A stretch of DNA of 22,646 nt. Origin: JALRBM01 sp966186595. GTDB taxonomy: Bacteria; Patescibacteriota; Saccharimonadia; Saccharimonadales; Saccharimonadaceae. Location of the stretch: assembly GCA_966186595.1 (NCBI GenBank), contig CBIFWO010000014.1, forward strand, positions 1 to 22,646, in the 5' to 3' direction. Positions 1 to 6,817 of this stretch are shown one piece after another (within the stretch, counting starts at the first letter, position 1; each line of letters opens with the position of its first letter). The notes below the pieces were generated by a model. The model did not search any database and was not told where the DNA came from. It saw only the letters and a program-made list of their open reading frames with translations. The position numbers and the translations under genes are program-made.

Positions 1-1065
1 TCAGATCAATGGGTGGACGTTGGGGGTAATAATGTCGTTTTTCGTGTCGGAGAGACTGCGCTGAAGGTGTGTCTTTCCTTACCTAATAAATACTTAGAGG
101 ATCCCCACTCCATGCCGCGGCTGGAAGAGGTCACACGACAAGAGGTAGAAAAAATAAATCAAGAAGCTGCCATCTTTGGGCGCTACTTTGGTGATTCTTT
201 TCTCGATACAGAATCATATCAAGTTCGAAGTGATATTCACGGCAAGACAGTACAAAAAATGTACGACGAGCATGACTGGCGGGACGGATGCCGCTTATCC
301 CCTGACACATTGTACAAAGACGTACCCCTGGTAATAACAGAACAGCAATTCTTTAATCCTTATCAGGCACCGAATAGCGACGTGACCAGTTTTGTCATTG
401 GAAAGGGTGATTTTTTTCATTACGATTATCCGCCTTCTCGCGATACATATGAACGCATGAATAATATCCTGCTTCGGGGAGATATCCCTCAAAAACCTCT
501 GGATCCTGATGAGGTATACGAAGTGCAGAAGTCGCAAAGTCTCGTATATTACATGACTATGCTTCGTCAAGACACAGGTTTCAAGGAAATGATGAGAGAT
601 CTATTACCAAAGATAGCCCGTTATACTCACGAGACTGGAGGTATAGTTGACCTGTTTGCTGTTCGGCCGAATGGCCATTTTATCCAAAATGGCCGAACGG
701 GAGAATGGACGTCGAAGTTTTTCGATATGAGCACCAGCGACTGGCTCGTTGATATTAATGAGATTCGACGCCAAGTACTGTCTGAGCCATTTGGCTCCAG
801 CACGAGCGATGATGCGGTGAAACATACAAATATGATCATGAGCCATATGCGAAGTATTAACGTACTGGCAATCGAAAGTGGTCTCGGCCCACTCTTTAAT
901 ATATTGTGTGAAAATGGCAATCCTCATCTCCCGCCCGATTGTCAATTATCCCCTGGTGGATGGTGGGCGGTGTATGAAAAGATTCAGTCACTCATTCCTA
1001 GTATGCATGAAGGTGCTCTGCCCTCTTACCTAAGTATTTGTGCTTCTGTCTGGAGAGGTGCCTAA
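1..1065 (+). CDS. Kinase-like protein, 5'-truncated by the window edge
   Basis: The frame is open from base 1, so the true start lies outside the window; the first in-window candidate is GTG at 13 (350 residues). I do not recognise the family with certainty. Weak kinase-fold signals are visible. Near the start VFRVGETALKV resembles strands beta2-beta3 with the ATP-binding lysine (about K18 from the GTG). Around 204-240, THETGGIVDLFAVRPNGHF followed by FFDMS resembles a degenerate catalytic loop and metal-binding aspartate (D213, N220, D238), as in aminoglycoside-phosphotransferase-like proteins. There is no signal peptide or membrane segment. It ends 11 bases before the convergent S74 gene. 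The kinase assignment is inference from motif spacing only; a hypothetical protein of another fold is possible. Confidence 0.6.
   Translation, partial: SDQWVDVGGNNVVFRVGETALKVCLSLPNKYLEDPHSMPRLEEVTRQEVEKINQEAAIFGRYFGDSFLDTESYQVRSDIHGKTVQKMYDEHDWRDGCRLSPDTLYKDVPLVITEQQFFNPYQAPNSDVTSFVIGKGDFFHYDYPPSRDTYERMNNILLRGDIPQKPLDPDEVYEVQKSQSLVYYMTMLRQDTGFKEMMRDLLPKIARYTHETGGIVDLFAVRPNGHFIQNGRTGEWTSKFFDMSTSDWLVDINEIRRQVLSEPFGSSTSDDAVKHTNMIMSHMRSINVLAIESGLGPLFNILCENGNPHLPPDCQLSPGGWWAVYEKIQSLIPSMHEGALPSYLSICASVWRGA
661..698. repeat. Nested inverted repeat inside the kinase-like gene
   Basis: Two nested dyads are visible. GGCCATTTT (673-681) pairs perfectly with AAAATGGCC (686-694) across a 4-nt loop. The outer GTTCGGCC (661-668) is the reverse complement of GGCCGAAC (691-698). 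They fall in codons of the putative catalytic loop. No T-run follows, so it is not a normal terminator. Confidence 0.7.
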
Positions 1066-1076
1066 TGTAAGCGAGC

Positions 1077-1451
1077 CTACTTATTGAGCATCGCTCGCAG
1101 TTCATCGATTTCTTCTTGCTGCTTCTTGATTGCTGCAATCAGATAAGGCAGCATAGCCTTGGTTTGCAGGAACTTGCGCTGAGTGCCGTCGGTCCATGTA
1201 TCAATATAGACAAGGTCCGGTAGTACTTCTTCGACCTCTTGGGCAATAAAGCCGTATTCTTGCTGGGTTCCGTTACGTTTATCTTTCCAGTTCCACACTA
1301 CTGGACGAAGCGCGAGCACGCTTTTTAACATGAATGGCAAATCTCGGACATTCATTTTCAGTGAAATATCTGACCCTCCGCCAGTTGGCATCTCTTTTAA
1401 GCTAACGAGTTCTTCCTGGCGTACTCGTCGTGATAACGGCCTCTTCTTCAT
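1077..1451 (-). CDS. Orphan S74-type intramolecular chaperone domain protein
   Basis: A 124-residue protein that is almost entirely a peptidase S74 / endosialidase-type chaperone domain, normally the self-cleaving C-terminus of phage tail fibres and endosialidases. Visible hallmarks are SDISLK (S27 and K32, spaced like the catalytic Ser/Lys dyad of that family), VLALRPVVWNWKD, YGFIAQEVEEVLPDLV, and a C-terminal helix LIAAIKKQQEEIDELRAML that matches the family's terminal coiled coil. No fibre or beta-helix region precedes it. The start at ATG 1451 is chosen because a TACGAT box ends 7 nt upstream. The frame stays open to 1556 and would add a hydrophobic leader, and a TTG at 1487 is another option. 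The gene converges with the kinase-like gene and diverges from the regulator-like gene. Confidence 0.8.
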   Translation of the reverse strand: MKKRPLSRRVRQEELVSLKEMPTGGGSDISLKMNVRDLPFMLKSVLALRPVVWNWKDKRNGTQQEYGFIAQEVEEVLPDLVYIDTWTDGTQRKFLQTKAMLPYLIAAIKKQQEEIDELRAMLNK

Positions 1452-1458
1452 ATCTACT

Positions 1459-1531
1459 ATCGTAGGGTGGTATCTTGACTCAAACAAGAATGAGTATATG
1501 ACAGCAAAATACAAAATACTGTATATTTTGT
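1459..1531 (-). promoter_or_regulatory. Promoter region and dyad upstream of the S74 gene
   Basis: On the minus strand TTGTTT (1487-1482), a 17-nt spacer and TACGAT (1464-1459) form a plausible promoter placing +1 near the ATG at 1451. Further upstream a perfect dyad ACAAAATA-ctgta-TATTTTGT occupies 1511-1531. It could be an operator or part of an AT-rich divergent promoter region. A second box, TATACT, lies near 1490. Confidence 0.4.
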
Positions 1532-1690
1532 GAATAAATAGAAATGACGATAACACCTTATAAAATATTCAGAATATACAAATTGTAGTAAAATAATTAA
1601 TTAACATGCAAAAGCCGTATTAAATCTCGAGATAGATTAATAGATGAGCTTACTTCTCTACGGAAAGGCCAAGGTATTTCACCTGCCAAG

Positions 1691-2833
1691 ATGCACCGGC
1701 TGACAGCTCTAAGGGAACTTGCCGCACGGGCCATGGCGCTAGATAATAATCAGATTACGAATAGCCAGGTGCATAACTTTCTTTTGGCGGAGATAGCGAA
1801 GCTTCCGCACACAATTCCATTTATGGCATTGAGATGTGCCTTTGGTATAGGCGATACGGTGATTGCCGACCAGACATTATCGCAGCGGCGGGATAATCTT
1901 TCTGGTATATTACACAAGCATCCGGATACGATTGTTCGGTATGAAACCCACGCCATTAATGACTTGGCGGCGCAGCTTGAGGCATCAGGCTATGATGTGC
2001 GCTCTTTAGATCGCTCCCGCATGGTTAACTCATCGGCTGCATATCGACGGCTTAACATGCAGAGTACTATTATACGTGACACTGTAAAGCTCAGCTTCCC
2101 CGGCCTTTTGCCGGTAGCAAATCGAGGACCTGAATTGCTGGATTATCTTGAGCAATCTCAACGACCATTTCTTGAAGCGAGTGTCGATATAAAGTTTGCT
2201 CCCAGCAGTCGAGGCCCGGATTGGTATCGCCTCAATGTGAAATATATGTTTATGGGTGTGCGAGAAACGTTTCGTTTAGCAATCGTAATGGATGGTGAAG
2301 ATGGAGAGCAACTTTTAGTGCAGGGGCTGGTCGACGACTTCCAGAAACTCAACGACACAATAGATCCACGGCAAGAAATACGGACTATGCGCAATAACTC
2401 AAAGTTTATTGCCTATAATCCTGCCTCGAATAGCCAAAAACTCTTTCGCTTCCATGAACTCGACCCTATACAGACGGATGCTTTGCTTCACTCATCAAGT
2501 AAGCCTCTCAAGGCACCTTTTCGGGTCCTTGAGGTGAAGCTTCCTGCCAAGTGGCAAGGAGAGGACATCGTATACGAATATCATAGTACATTCAATCTTC
2601 GCGATGATATACACTACGCCTACTGGTACGCGCCAAGTATGATGTTCGTAAAAAAGTTTTCATTTGATTATTCCGAGTTTCCAAGAATTGATGCATTCAA
2701 TTTTGTCATCATCCCCTTCCTGGGTAATATCACCGGTAATAGCACGCGAAAAAAGCATTCATTTGTTGTACGCCCGAATAGCTGGGTGATGCCGGGGAAT
2801 GGTATTGCTGTCGTGTGGGATGCGAAGTCATAG
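1691..2833 (+). CDS. Regulator-like protein with uncertain start
   Basis: A 380-residue protein from ATG 1691, but the same frame is open from 1601 and encodes LIDELTSLRKGQGISPAKM directly in front. That matches an N-terminal LRxGxGL-type motif I recall from actinobacterial regulator-like proteins, so coding very probably begins upstream. No ATG, GTG or TTG exists in that stretch; ATT 1619 or ATA 1640 would be non-canonical starts. Residues 65-95 (QRRDNLSGILHKHPDTIVRYE) look like a helix-turn-helix-like segment followed by a helix. The C-terminal half (about 160-380) is rich in aromatic and beta-type sequence, ending in SWVMPGNGIAVVWD, suggesting a beta-sandwich sensor or effector domain. There is no signal peptide. 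The exact role is unknown; regulator is an inference. Confidence 0.6.
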   Translation: MHRLTALRELAARAMALDNNQITNSQVHNFLLAEIAKLPHTIPFMALRCAFGIGDTVIADQTLSQRRDNLSGILHKHPDTIVRYETHAINDLAAQLEASGYDVRSLDRSRMVNSSAAYRRLNMQSTIIRDTVKLSFPGLLPVANRGPELLDYLEQSQRPFLEASVDIKFAPSSRGPDWYRLNVKYMFMGVRETFRLAIVMDGEDGEQLLVQGLVDDFQKLNDTIDPRQEIRTMRNNSKFIAYNPASNSQKLFRFHELDPIQTDALLHSSSKPLKAPFRVLEVKLPAKWQGEDIVYEYHSTFNLRDDIHYAYWYAPSMMFVKKFSFDYSEFPRIDAFNFVIIPFLGNITGNSTRKKHSFVVRPNSWVMPGNGIAVVWDAKS

Positions 2834-2848
2834 GTTAACCTAAGCCCG

Positions 2849-3550
2849 CTATTCAATCTTTGCAGATTTCTGAAGATTATGTTTCATGCAAAGTAGACGA
2901 ACGTTTTTCTCAGATAGACTTGTACCGCCTTTTGAATAAGGTAGTTCGTGGTCAAAATGGATATTCTCATTTGAACCGCATATTACACATCGTCCCCTAT
3001 CGCGTTTCCATACTATCTGTTTAATTCTTGTAGGAATGACTCGCGTTGTTACAAGAGAGGGGTCGCCGAGCTCAACATTTATTTGCTGGGTTGGATCAAG
3101 AGCGAGGATAAACCGATAGACATTTCGCTTTCCATCTTCTATAACCTTGTAATCCATCAACCGAAATAAACCCTTGAGTGACCATACGCCATCGAGGATC
3201 TTTTCGTAGACTTTTACCAATTCCGGTGATCTTTTTTGTACTTTTGCATCTTCTACTGCTTGCATGAACTTGCCGTTTTGAGTCGGTGCGCCTGACGGAA
3301 GGAAGCGTGGTTGATCTTCGGATTTTGGATCAGGACCTCCACTGCGTTTTGCAATGTCATGACCCTCATATTCTATAGTGACCCCATCTTCATGGACACG
3401 GTCATTGTAGGATGCATTGGCGCGTTGAGACATCAGAAGAACGGAATAGTTATGATTTAGACGATAATTCATTCCCCGTTGTAATGTCTGTACATTTTCT
3501 AAGTCACACATTTCACGATAAGAAATGATATCATCTCGCATGTTCAACAT
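2849..3550 (-). CDS. SRA-like/HNH endonuclease, candidate type IV restriction enzyme
   Basis: A 233-residue protein with two parts. The C-terminus (about 173-233) is an HNH (beta-beta-alpha metal) nuclease: CVICG (C188, C191), HFDHELPYSKGG with catalytic candidate H201, N216, and LLCMKHN (C221, H224, N225), giving two zinc-knuckle Cys pairs. The N-terminal part (about 33-150) has YSVLLMSQRANASYND, IEYEGHD and a later VYEKILDGVW, resembling SRA/YDG-type modified-base readers. This order parallels SRA-HNH restriction enzymes such as TagI and the end of ScoMcrA, which cut DNA carrying modified cytosine. ATG 3550 is supported by TAAGAT ending 6 nt upstream. Modified-DNA cleavage is inferred; a plain HNH protein is the alternative. 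Confidence 0.8.
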   Translation of the reverse strand: MLNMRDDIISYREMCDLENVQTLQRGMNYRLNHNYSVLLMSQRANASYNDRVHEDGVTIEYEGHDIAKRSGGPDPKSEDQPRFLPSGAPTQNGKFMQAVEDAKVQKRSPELVKVYEKILDGVWSLKGLFRLMDYKVIEDGKRNVYRFILALDPTQQINVELGDPSLVTTRVIPTRIKQIVWKRDRGRCVICGSNENIHFDHELPYSKGGTSLSEKNVRLLCMKHNLQKSAKIE

Positions 3551-3556
3551 ATTGTA

Positions 3557-3562
3557 ATCTTA
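3557..3562 (-). promoter_or_regulatory. -10 box of the HNH gene (leaderless)
   Basis: TAAGAT on the minus strand ends 6 nt before ATG 3550, placing transcription start at the start codon. No Shine-Dalgarno sequence is visible. Confidence 0.5.
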
Positions 3563-3644
3563 GCATCACGATGTCAAGAAATATAGGGTTCCGGAATCTG
3601 CTCTATCTACCTGCTACTCGTCAAGTCCCTGCTTGTTACAAGTA

Positions 3645-4007
3645 CTATTTTGGCTGCCAAAGCTGCACCAAATTGCCTTCTGGATCTACGAGAGAAGCAA
3701 AGATACCATTTGGATATTCTTCCGGGTCACGTTTTACTTCAATACCACTACCGGTTAACTGAGTAATCATCCCTTCCAGGTCGTCTACCCGAAAATTAAG
3801 TGCCCATGTTTTGCCACTGCCGTTAAAGTGCTCGCTTTCAGCACTCATAAAAGCAAAAACCGTAGGTCCCTGCCTTGGTACCCAATCCGACTCTTCGTAC
3901 GATGCGGATGGTAAAGGCACCCCCAGATGCTCCTGATACCATTTCCCTAACATTTCTGGATCCTGTGCGACGATAAATACACCGCCTATACCGTTGATCT
4001 TTTGCAT
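3645..4007 (-). CDS. VOC/glyoxalase-superfamily protein
   Basis: A 120-residue single-domain member of the vicinal oxygen chelate fold. It shows two beta-alpha-beta-beta-beta modules: GGVFIVAQDPEMLGKWYQEHLGVP at the start and WALNFRVDDLEGMITQLTGSG in the middle, closing with the typical FASLVDPEGNLVQLWQP. Relatives include glyoxalase I, dioxygenases and antibiotic-binding proteins, and substrate cannot be read from sequence. The final strand keeps the Glu/Gln-type ligand region (NLVQLWQ), where many enzymes have E, so metal binding is uncertain. ATG 4007 is supported by a perfect TATAAT (4019-4014) ending 6 nt upstream, with no Shine-Dalgarno sequence. It is cytosolic and monocistronic, lying behind a terminator that isolates it from the tRNA. 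Confidence 0.85.
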   Translation of the reverse strand: MQKINGIGGVFIVAQDPEMLGKWYQEHLGVPLPSASYEESDWVPRQGPTVFAFMSAESEHFNGSGKTWALNFRVDDLEGMITQLTGSGIEVKRDPEEYPNGIFASLVDPEGNLVQLWQPK

Positions 4008-4013
4008 ATGCTA

Positions 4014-4019
4014 ATTATA
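4014..4019 (-). promoter_or_regulatory. -10 box of the VOC gene (leaderless)
   Basis: A perfect TATAAT on the minus strand ends 6 nt before the ATG, so the mRNA should begin at or next to the start codon. Confidence 0.6.
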
Positions 4020-4069
4020 GCAATAAACAACGAGATGAGGACTCGCACTATGCTAACAGATACAAAAAC

Positions 4070-4096
4070 AAAAGAGTCCGAAGTTCGAACTCTTTT
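4070..4096 (-). terminator. Rho-independent terminator after tRNA-Gln
   Basis: AAAAGAGT (4070-4077) pairs with ACTCTTTT (4089-4096), with further pairs inside after one mismatch. On the minus strand the stem runs into TTTTGTTTTTG, a good U-tract. On the plus strand TTTTT also follows, so it may work both ways. It lies 24 nt past the tRNA 3' end. Confidence 0.75.
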
Positions 4097-4119
4097 TCAT
4101 CTAATCTATAATAATCTCA

Positions 4120-4194
4120 TGGCTGGGATGGAGGGATTCGAACCCCCGAATGCATGGACCAAAACCATGTGCCTTACCACTTGGCGACATCCCA
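4120..4194 (-). tRNA. tRNA-Gln (anticodon UUG), CCA encoded
   Basis: The minus strand folds as a full cloverleaf. Acceptor TGGGATG pairs with CATCCCA, the T-arm contains GGTTCGAATCC, and the anticodon stem CATGG/CCATG encloses loop TTTTGGT, whose positions 34-36 read TTG (plus positions 4160-4162). The weak U1-A72 acceptor pair and G73 discriminator fit bacterial tRNA-Gln. The genomic sequence continues with CCA (4122-4120). No duplicate of its 3' end is seen in the window, so there is no sign of an integrated element here. Confidence 0.95.
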
Positions 4195-4205
4195 ATAGCT
4201 TTCAT

Positions 4206-4211
4206 AGTATA
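4206..4211 (-). promoter_or_regulatory. -10 box of tRNA-Gln
   Basis: TATACT on the minus strand ends 11 nt before the mature 5' end, allowing a short precursor leader. No convincing -35 is seen. The ATPase gene ends just upstream at 4240, so readthrough is also possible. Confidence 0.45.
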
Positions 4212-4239
4212 CTAAAAAATCCTTGTCTTTACCAGATTG

Positions 4240-6750
4240 CTATCGGCGCGTTGGCTGTGTCAAAAACTTGTGAACTTCAACGACAATAATCGGTACGGCA
4301 AAACCGACGATAGTCGTTACGATGAAGTCGAGCGGCGAAACGGCAACGATATGAAGAAGGTGTCCGAGCGGGCTAAAGAGGATAAGGAGCTGCAAGATAA
4401 TGGCAATGGCGAGCCCTGTGTAGAACTTGTTGTTTGCCACCTGTAACCTACTAAACATAGAATCTTGCTCGCTACGCGCACAAAAGGCGTTCGACCACTG
4501 CATCGCGACAAGTGTGCTGAACGCAATCGTTTGAGCATATATGTGGCCTTGAGCTGTACTATAATACAAGTAAATAGTGATGATCGTTGCAGCCATGGCG
4601 ACTGCAACGAGTGCGATACGAACAATTGTACGCTTGTTGAGGATTGGTGCTGAGGGTTTTTGGGGCGCTACTTGCATTTGCCTGGACTCGCTGGGCTCTA
4701 GGCCTAGCGGGATAACCATTGCCGTATCCGTGACGAGGTTGACCCAAAGAATCTGCACAGGTAGAAGCGGCAAAGGAATGCCAATGACAAGCGCTCCAAT
4801 CATAGTAAGTACTTCACCGGTGCTGGTTGTGAGCAGGTAATAAAGCATGCGGCGAATATTGGCAATAATCGCTCTTCCCTCTCGCATTGCTTCGATAATA
4901 TTTTTGAAATTATTATCGAGCAGGATTATATCGCCTGCATCTTTGGCAATACTAGCGCCACTCCCCATGGCAATACCAACGTGTGCGGCAGCAAGGGCTG
5001 GCACGTCGTTCACGCCATCACCGGTCATCGCGGTAATGTGATGCTTTTTCAGCAGCATAAGGAGTCGGTATTTTCGATCTGGTGTGACCCGCGAAAAAAC
5101 GCGGATATCCTCGATGGTTTTTTCTAGTTCCTCGTCGGTCATGACGGTCATTCTCCGACTGTCAAATACCTGACTTTGATGTGTCGCTATTCCTAGTTGC
5201 CTTGCAATATGAAATGCCGTTTCAAAGTGATCGCCTGTAATCATGCGAACGGAAACACCGGCCTTTGTTGCGGCTTGGATCGCGTGAGCAGCCTGTGGAC
5301 GGAGGGCGTCTGCTACGCCAATGAAACCGTCGAATGCTAGCAGTGTTTTTTCTGGTAGGTCGATAAGGTCAGTGATCGGTTTTTGCAGAGAGGCATGTGC
5401 CAGTGCGATAACGCGGAAGCCACTTGAGGAAAGTCGATGAAGCTGCGCCTGGGCTTGTTCACGTTCATTCTCGCTAAGATCACTTCGAGCAAGGATGGCT
5501 TCCGGTGCGCCCTTAATTGCGAGATCATAGACGTTACCATGGTGCCAAAGATTGCCACTCATCGATGTGGCGTGGCTAAATGGAAAACTCTTAAGAGGGA
5601 GATTACGCGAAAGTGATAATTGATTTTTCACGGCATATTCATGTAGTGAAGTATCTAACGGATCAAGCATTTTCCCGTTTTTTTGATTAATCACTTGAGA
5701 GAGAGTTTTTGCGATGTGATTAGTATCTTCTGGCTGCCATATTGTTTCAACGGCAAGCTTATTTTTTGTGAGTGTTCCGGTCTTGTCTGTCGCAATAACG
5801 GTCAGTGCGCCAAGTGTTTCAATAGCACGCATGTTGCGGACAAGTGCTTTCTTTGCGGCCATGCGGCGCATTCCCAGCACGAGAATCACGGAGATTGCAA
5901 CAGGAAGACCTTCGGGAACAGCACTAACTGCGAGTGCAATAACAAAACGAAGGCTTTCGCCAATCTCCATACCCCTAAGAATGGAGAGTCCAAAAGCAAC
6001 CAGCCCTAGGGACGCGGCGACTACGATAATGTATGAAATCAGTTTGTCGATCTTTTTCTGAATAGGTCCCTGGATATCAATATCTGGAGTTAAAGCGGCG
6101 AGTTTGCCGAATTCTGTGTTATTCCCCGTCGCGGTGATAACAGCGTTCGCCTCACCTGAAATGACGAACGAGCCTTGGAACAGCATATTACTCTGCTCAT
6201 AGATCTCGGCACCTTTAGATAGTTTATTCGTCTGCTTCTCGACTGGTTGCGATTCGCCTGTAAGTTGCGACTCATCGATCCGAAGCGAGTCGACATTGAG
6301 GAGGCGTGCATCGGCTGGAATTTTTTCTCCCTCGTGAACGAGAATAATATCACCCGGGACAAGCTGAGCCGCATTCAGAGTGACGCGCTTGTTGTTGCGA
6401 AATACTTCCACTTCATGCCGGTTGCGTTCACGAAGCGCACGCAGGACTCGCTCGGTCGAGAATTTTTGAATGTAGTAAATAACAGCGCTAATCAAGACGA
6501 TAGCCAGGATGATCACACCATCAACGTATGCCTTTTGAAACACACTAATAATGACGGCAACGAGCAAAACACCGACAAAAATATTAGCGAATGGCTCGAT
6601 TGCTTTACGCCAAAAAGGTTCGTCGGCTACTTTAATGCTATTCGGGCCGTAAATTTTGCGGCGTTCCTCTGCATCGGTTGCTGAGAGGCCCTTTCGCGAC
6701 ACCTCAAGGGACCCAAGGACCTGATCGGCTGTTTTTGTGTAGTAAAGCAT
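4240..6750 (-). CDS. P2-type cation-transporting ATPase
   Basis: An 836-residue membrane pump of the P2 (Ca2+-ATPase-like) group that couples ATP hydrolysis to cation export. Visible are the N-terminal cation-ATPase domain (GLSATDAEERRKIYGPN), actuator TGES (164-167), phosphorylation site DKTGTLT (D322), KGAPE nucleotide site (413-417), hinge TGDGVND (576-582), M4 AVPEGLP and M6 WVNLVTD, plus a C-terminal four-helix block. M5 reads TTSTGEV, keeping the Glu but replacing the Asn of SERCA site I/II, so the transported ion (Ca2+, Na+ or other) is open. The ATG at 6750 is preferred over GTG 6774 because TATTAT ends 7 nt before it and the GTG sits within a dyad. Transcribed separately from the greA-like gene. 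Confidence 0.93.
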   Translation of the reverse strand: MLYYTKTADQVLGSLEVSRKGLSATDAEERRKIYGPNSIKVADEPFWRKAIEPFANIFVGVLLVAVIISVFQKAYVDGVIILAIVLISAVIYYIQKFSTERVLRALRERNRHEVEVFRNNKRVTLNAAQLVPGDIILVHEGEKIPADARLLNVDSLRIDESQLTGESQPVEKQTNKLSKGAEIYEQSNMLFQGSFVISGEANAVITATGNNTEFGKLAALTPDIDIQGPIQKKIDKLISYIIVVAASLGLVAFGLSILRGMEIGESLRFVIALAVSAVPEGLPVAISVILVLGMRRMAAKKALVRNMRAIETLGALTVIATDKTGTLTKNKLAVETIWQPEDTNHIAKTLSQVINQKNGKMLDPLDTSLHEYAVKNQLSLSRNLPLKSFPFSHATSMSGNLWHHGNVYDLAIKGAPEAILARSDLSENEREQAQAQLHRLSSSGFRVIALAHASLQKPITDLIDLPEKTLLAFDGFIGVADALRPQAAHAIQAATKAGVSVRMITGDHFETAFHIARQLGIATHQSQVFDSRRMTVMTDEELEKTIEDIRVFSRVTPDRKYRLLMLLKKHHITAMTGDGVNDVPALAAAHVGIAMGSGASIAKDAGDIILLDNNFKNIIEAMREGRAIIANIRRMLYYLLTTSTGEVLTMIGALVIGIPLPLLPVQILWVNLVTDTAMVIPLGLEPSESRQMQVAPQKPSAPILNKRTIVRIALVAVAMAATIITIYLYYSTAQGHIYAQTIAFSTLVAMQWSNAFCARSEQDSMFSRLQVANNKFYTGLAIAIILQLLILFSPLGHLLHIVAVSPLDFIVTTIVGFAVPIIVVEVHKFLTQPTRR

Positions 6751-6757
6751 TAGCTCT

Positions 6758-6797
6758 ATAATAGCACGATCCACCTCATTTTATAGAGGTGGATCGT
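6758..6797 (-). promoter_or_regulatory. Promoter and 12-bp dyad (candidate operator) of the P-type ATPase
   Basis: TATTAT (6763-6758) ends 7 nt before ATG 6750. Immediately upstream lies a perfect 12-bp inverted repeat, ACGATCCACCTC (6766-6777) and GAGGTGGATCGT (6786-6797), around ATTTTATA, covering the -35 region. No T-run follows on either strand, so an operator is more likely than a terminator for the greA-like gene that ends at 6818, though a structural 3' end is possible. Confidence 0.6.
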
Positions 6798-6817
6798 ATG
6801 CTAAAAGGCGTCAATCG

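Noticed and set aside
604..945. Antisense open frames opposite the kinase-like gene
   Set aside because: No start signals, no recognisable motif, and they lie opposite clear coding sequence.
2831..2842. Perfect palindrome TAGGTTAACCTA at a convergent gene end
   Set aside because: It has no loop and no T-run, so it cannot work as a hairpin terminator, and a 12-bp palindrome there can be chance.
4120..4194. tRNA-Gln as an integration site
   Set aside because: No integrase gene and no second copy of the tRNA 3' end is seen in the window.
5683..6061. Plus-strand open frames across the P-type ATPase
   Set aside because: They are opposite-strand shadows of a long, motif-complete pump gene.
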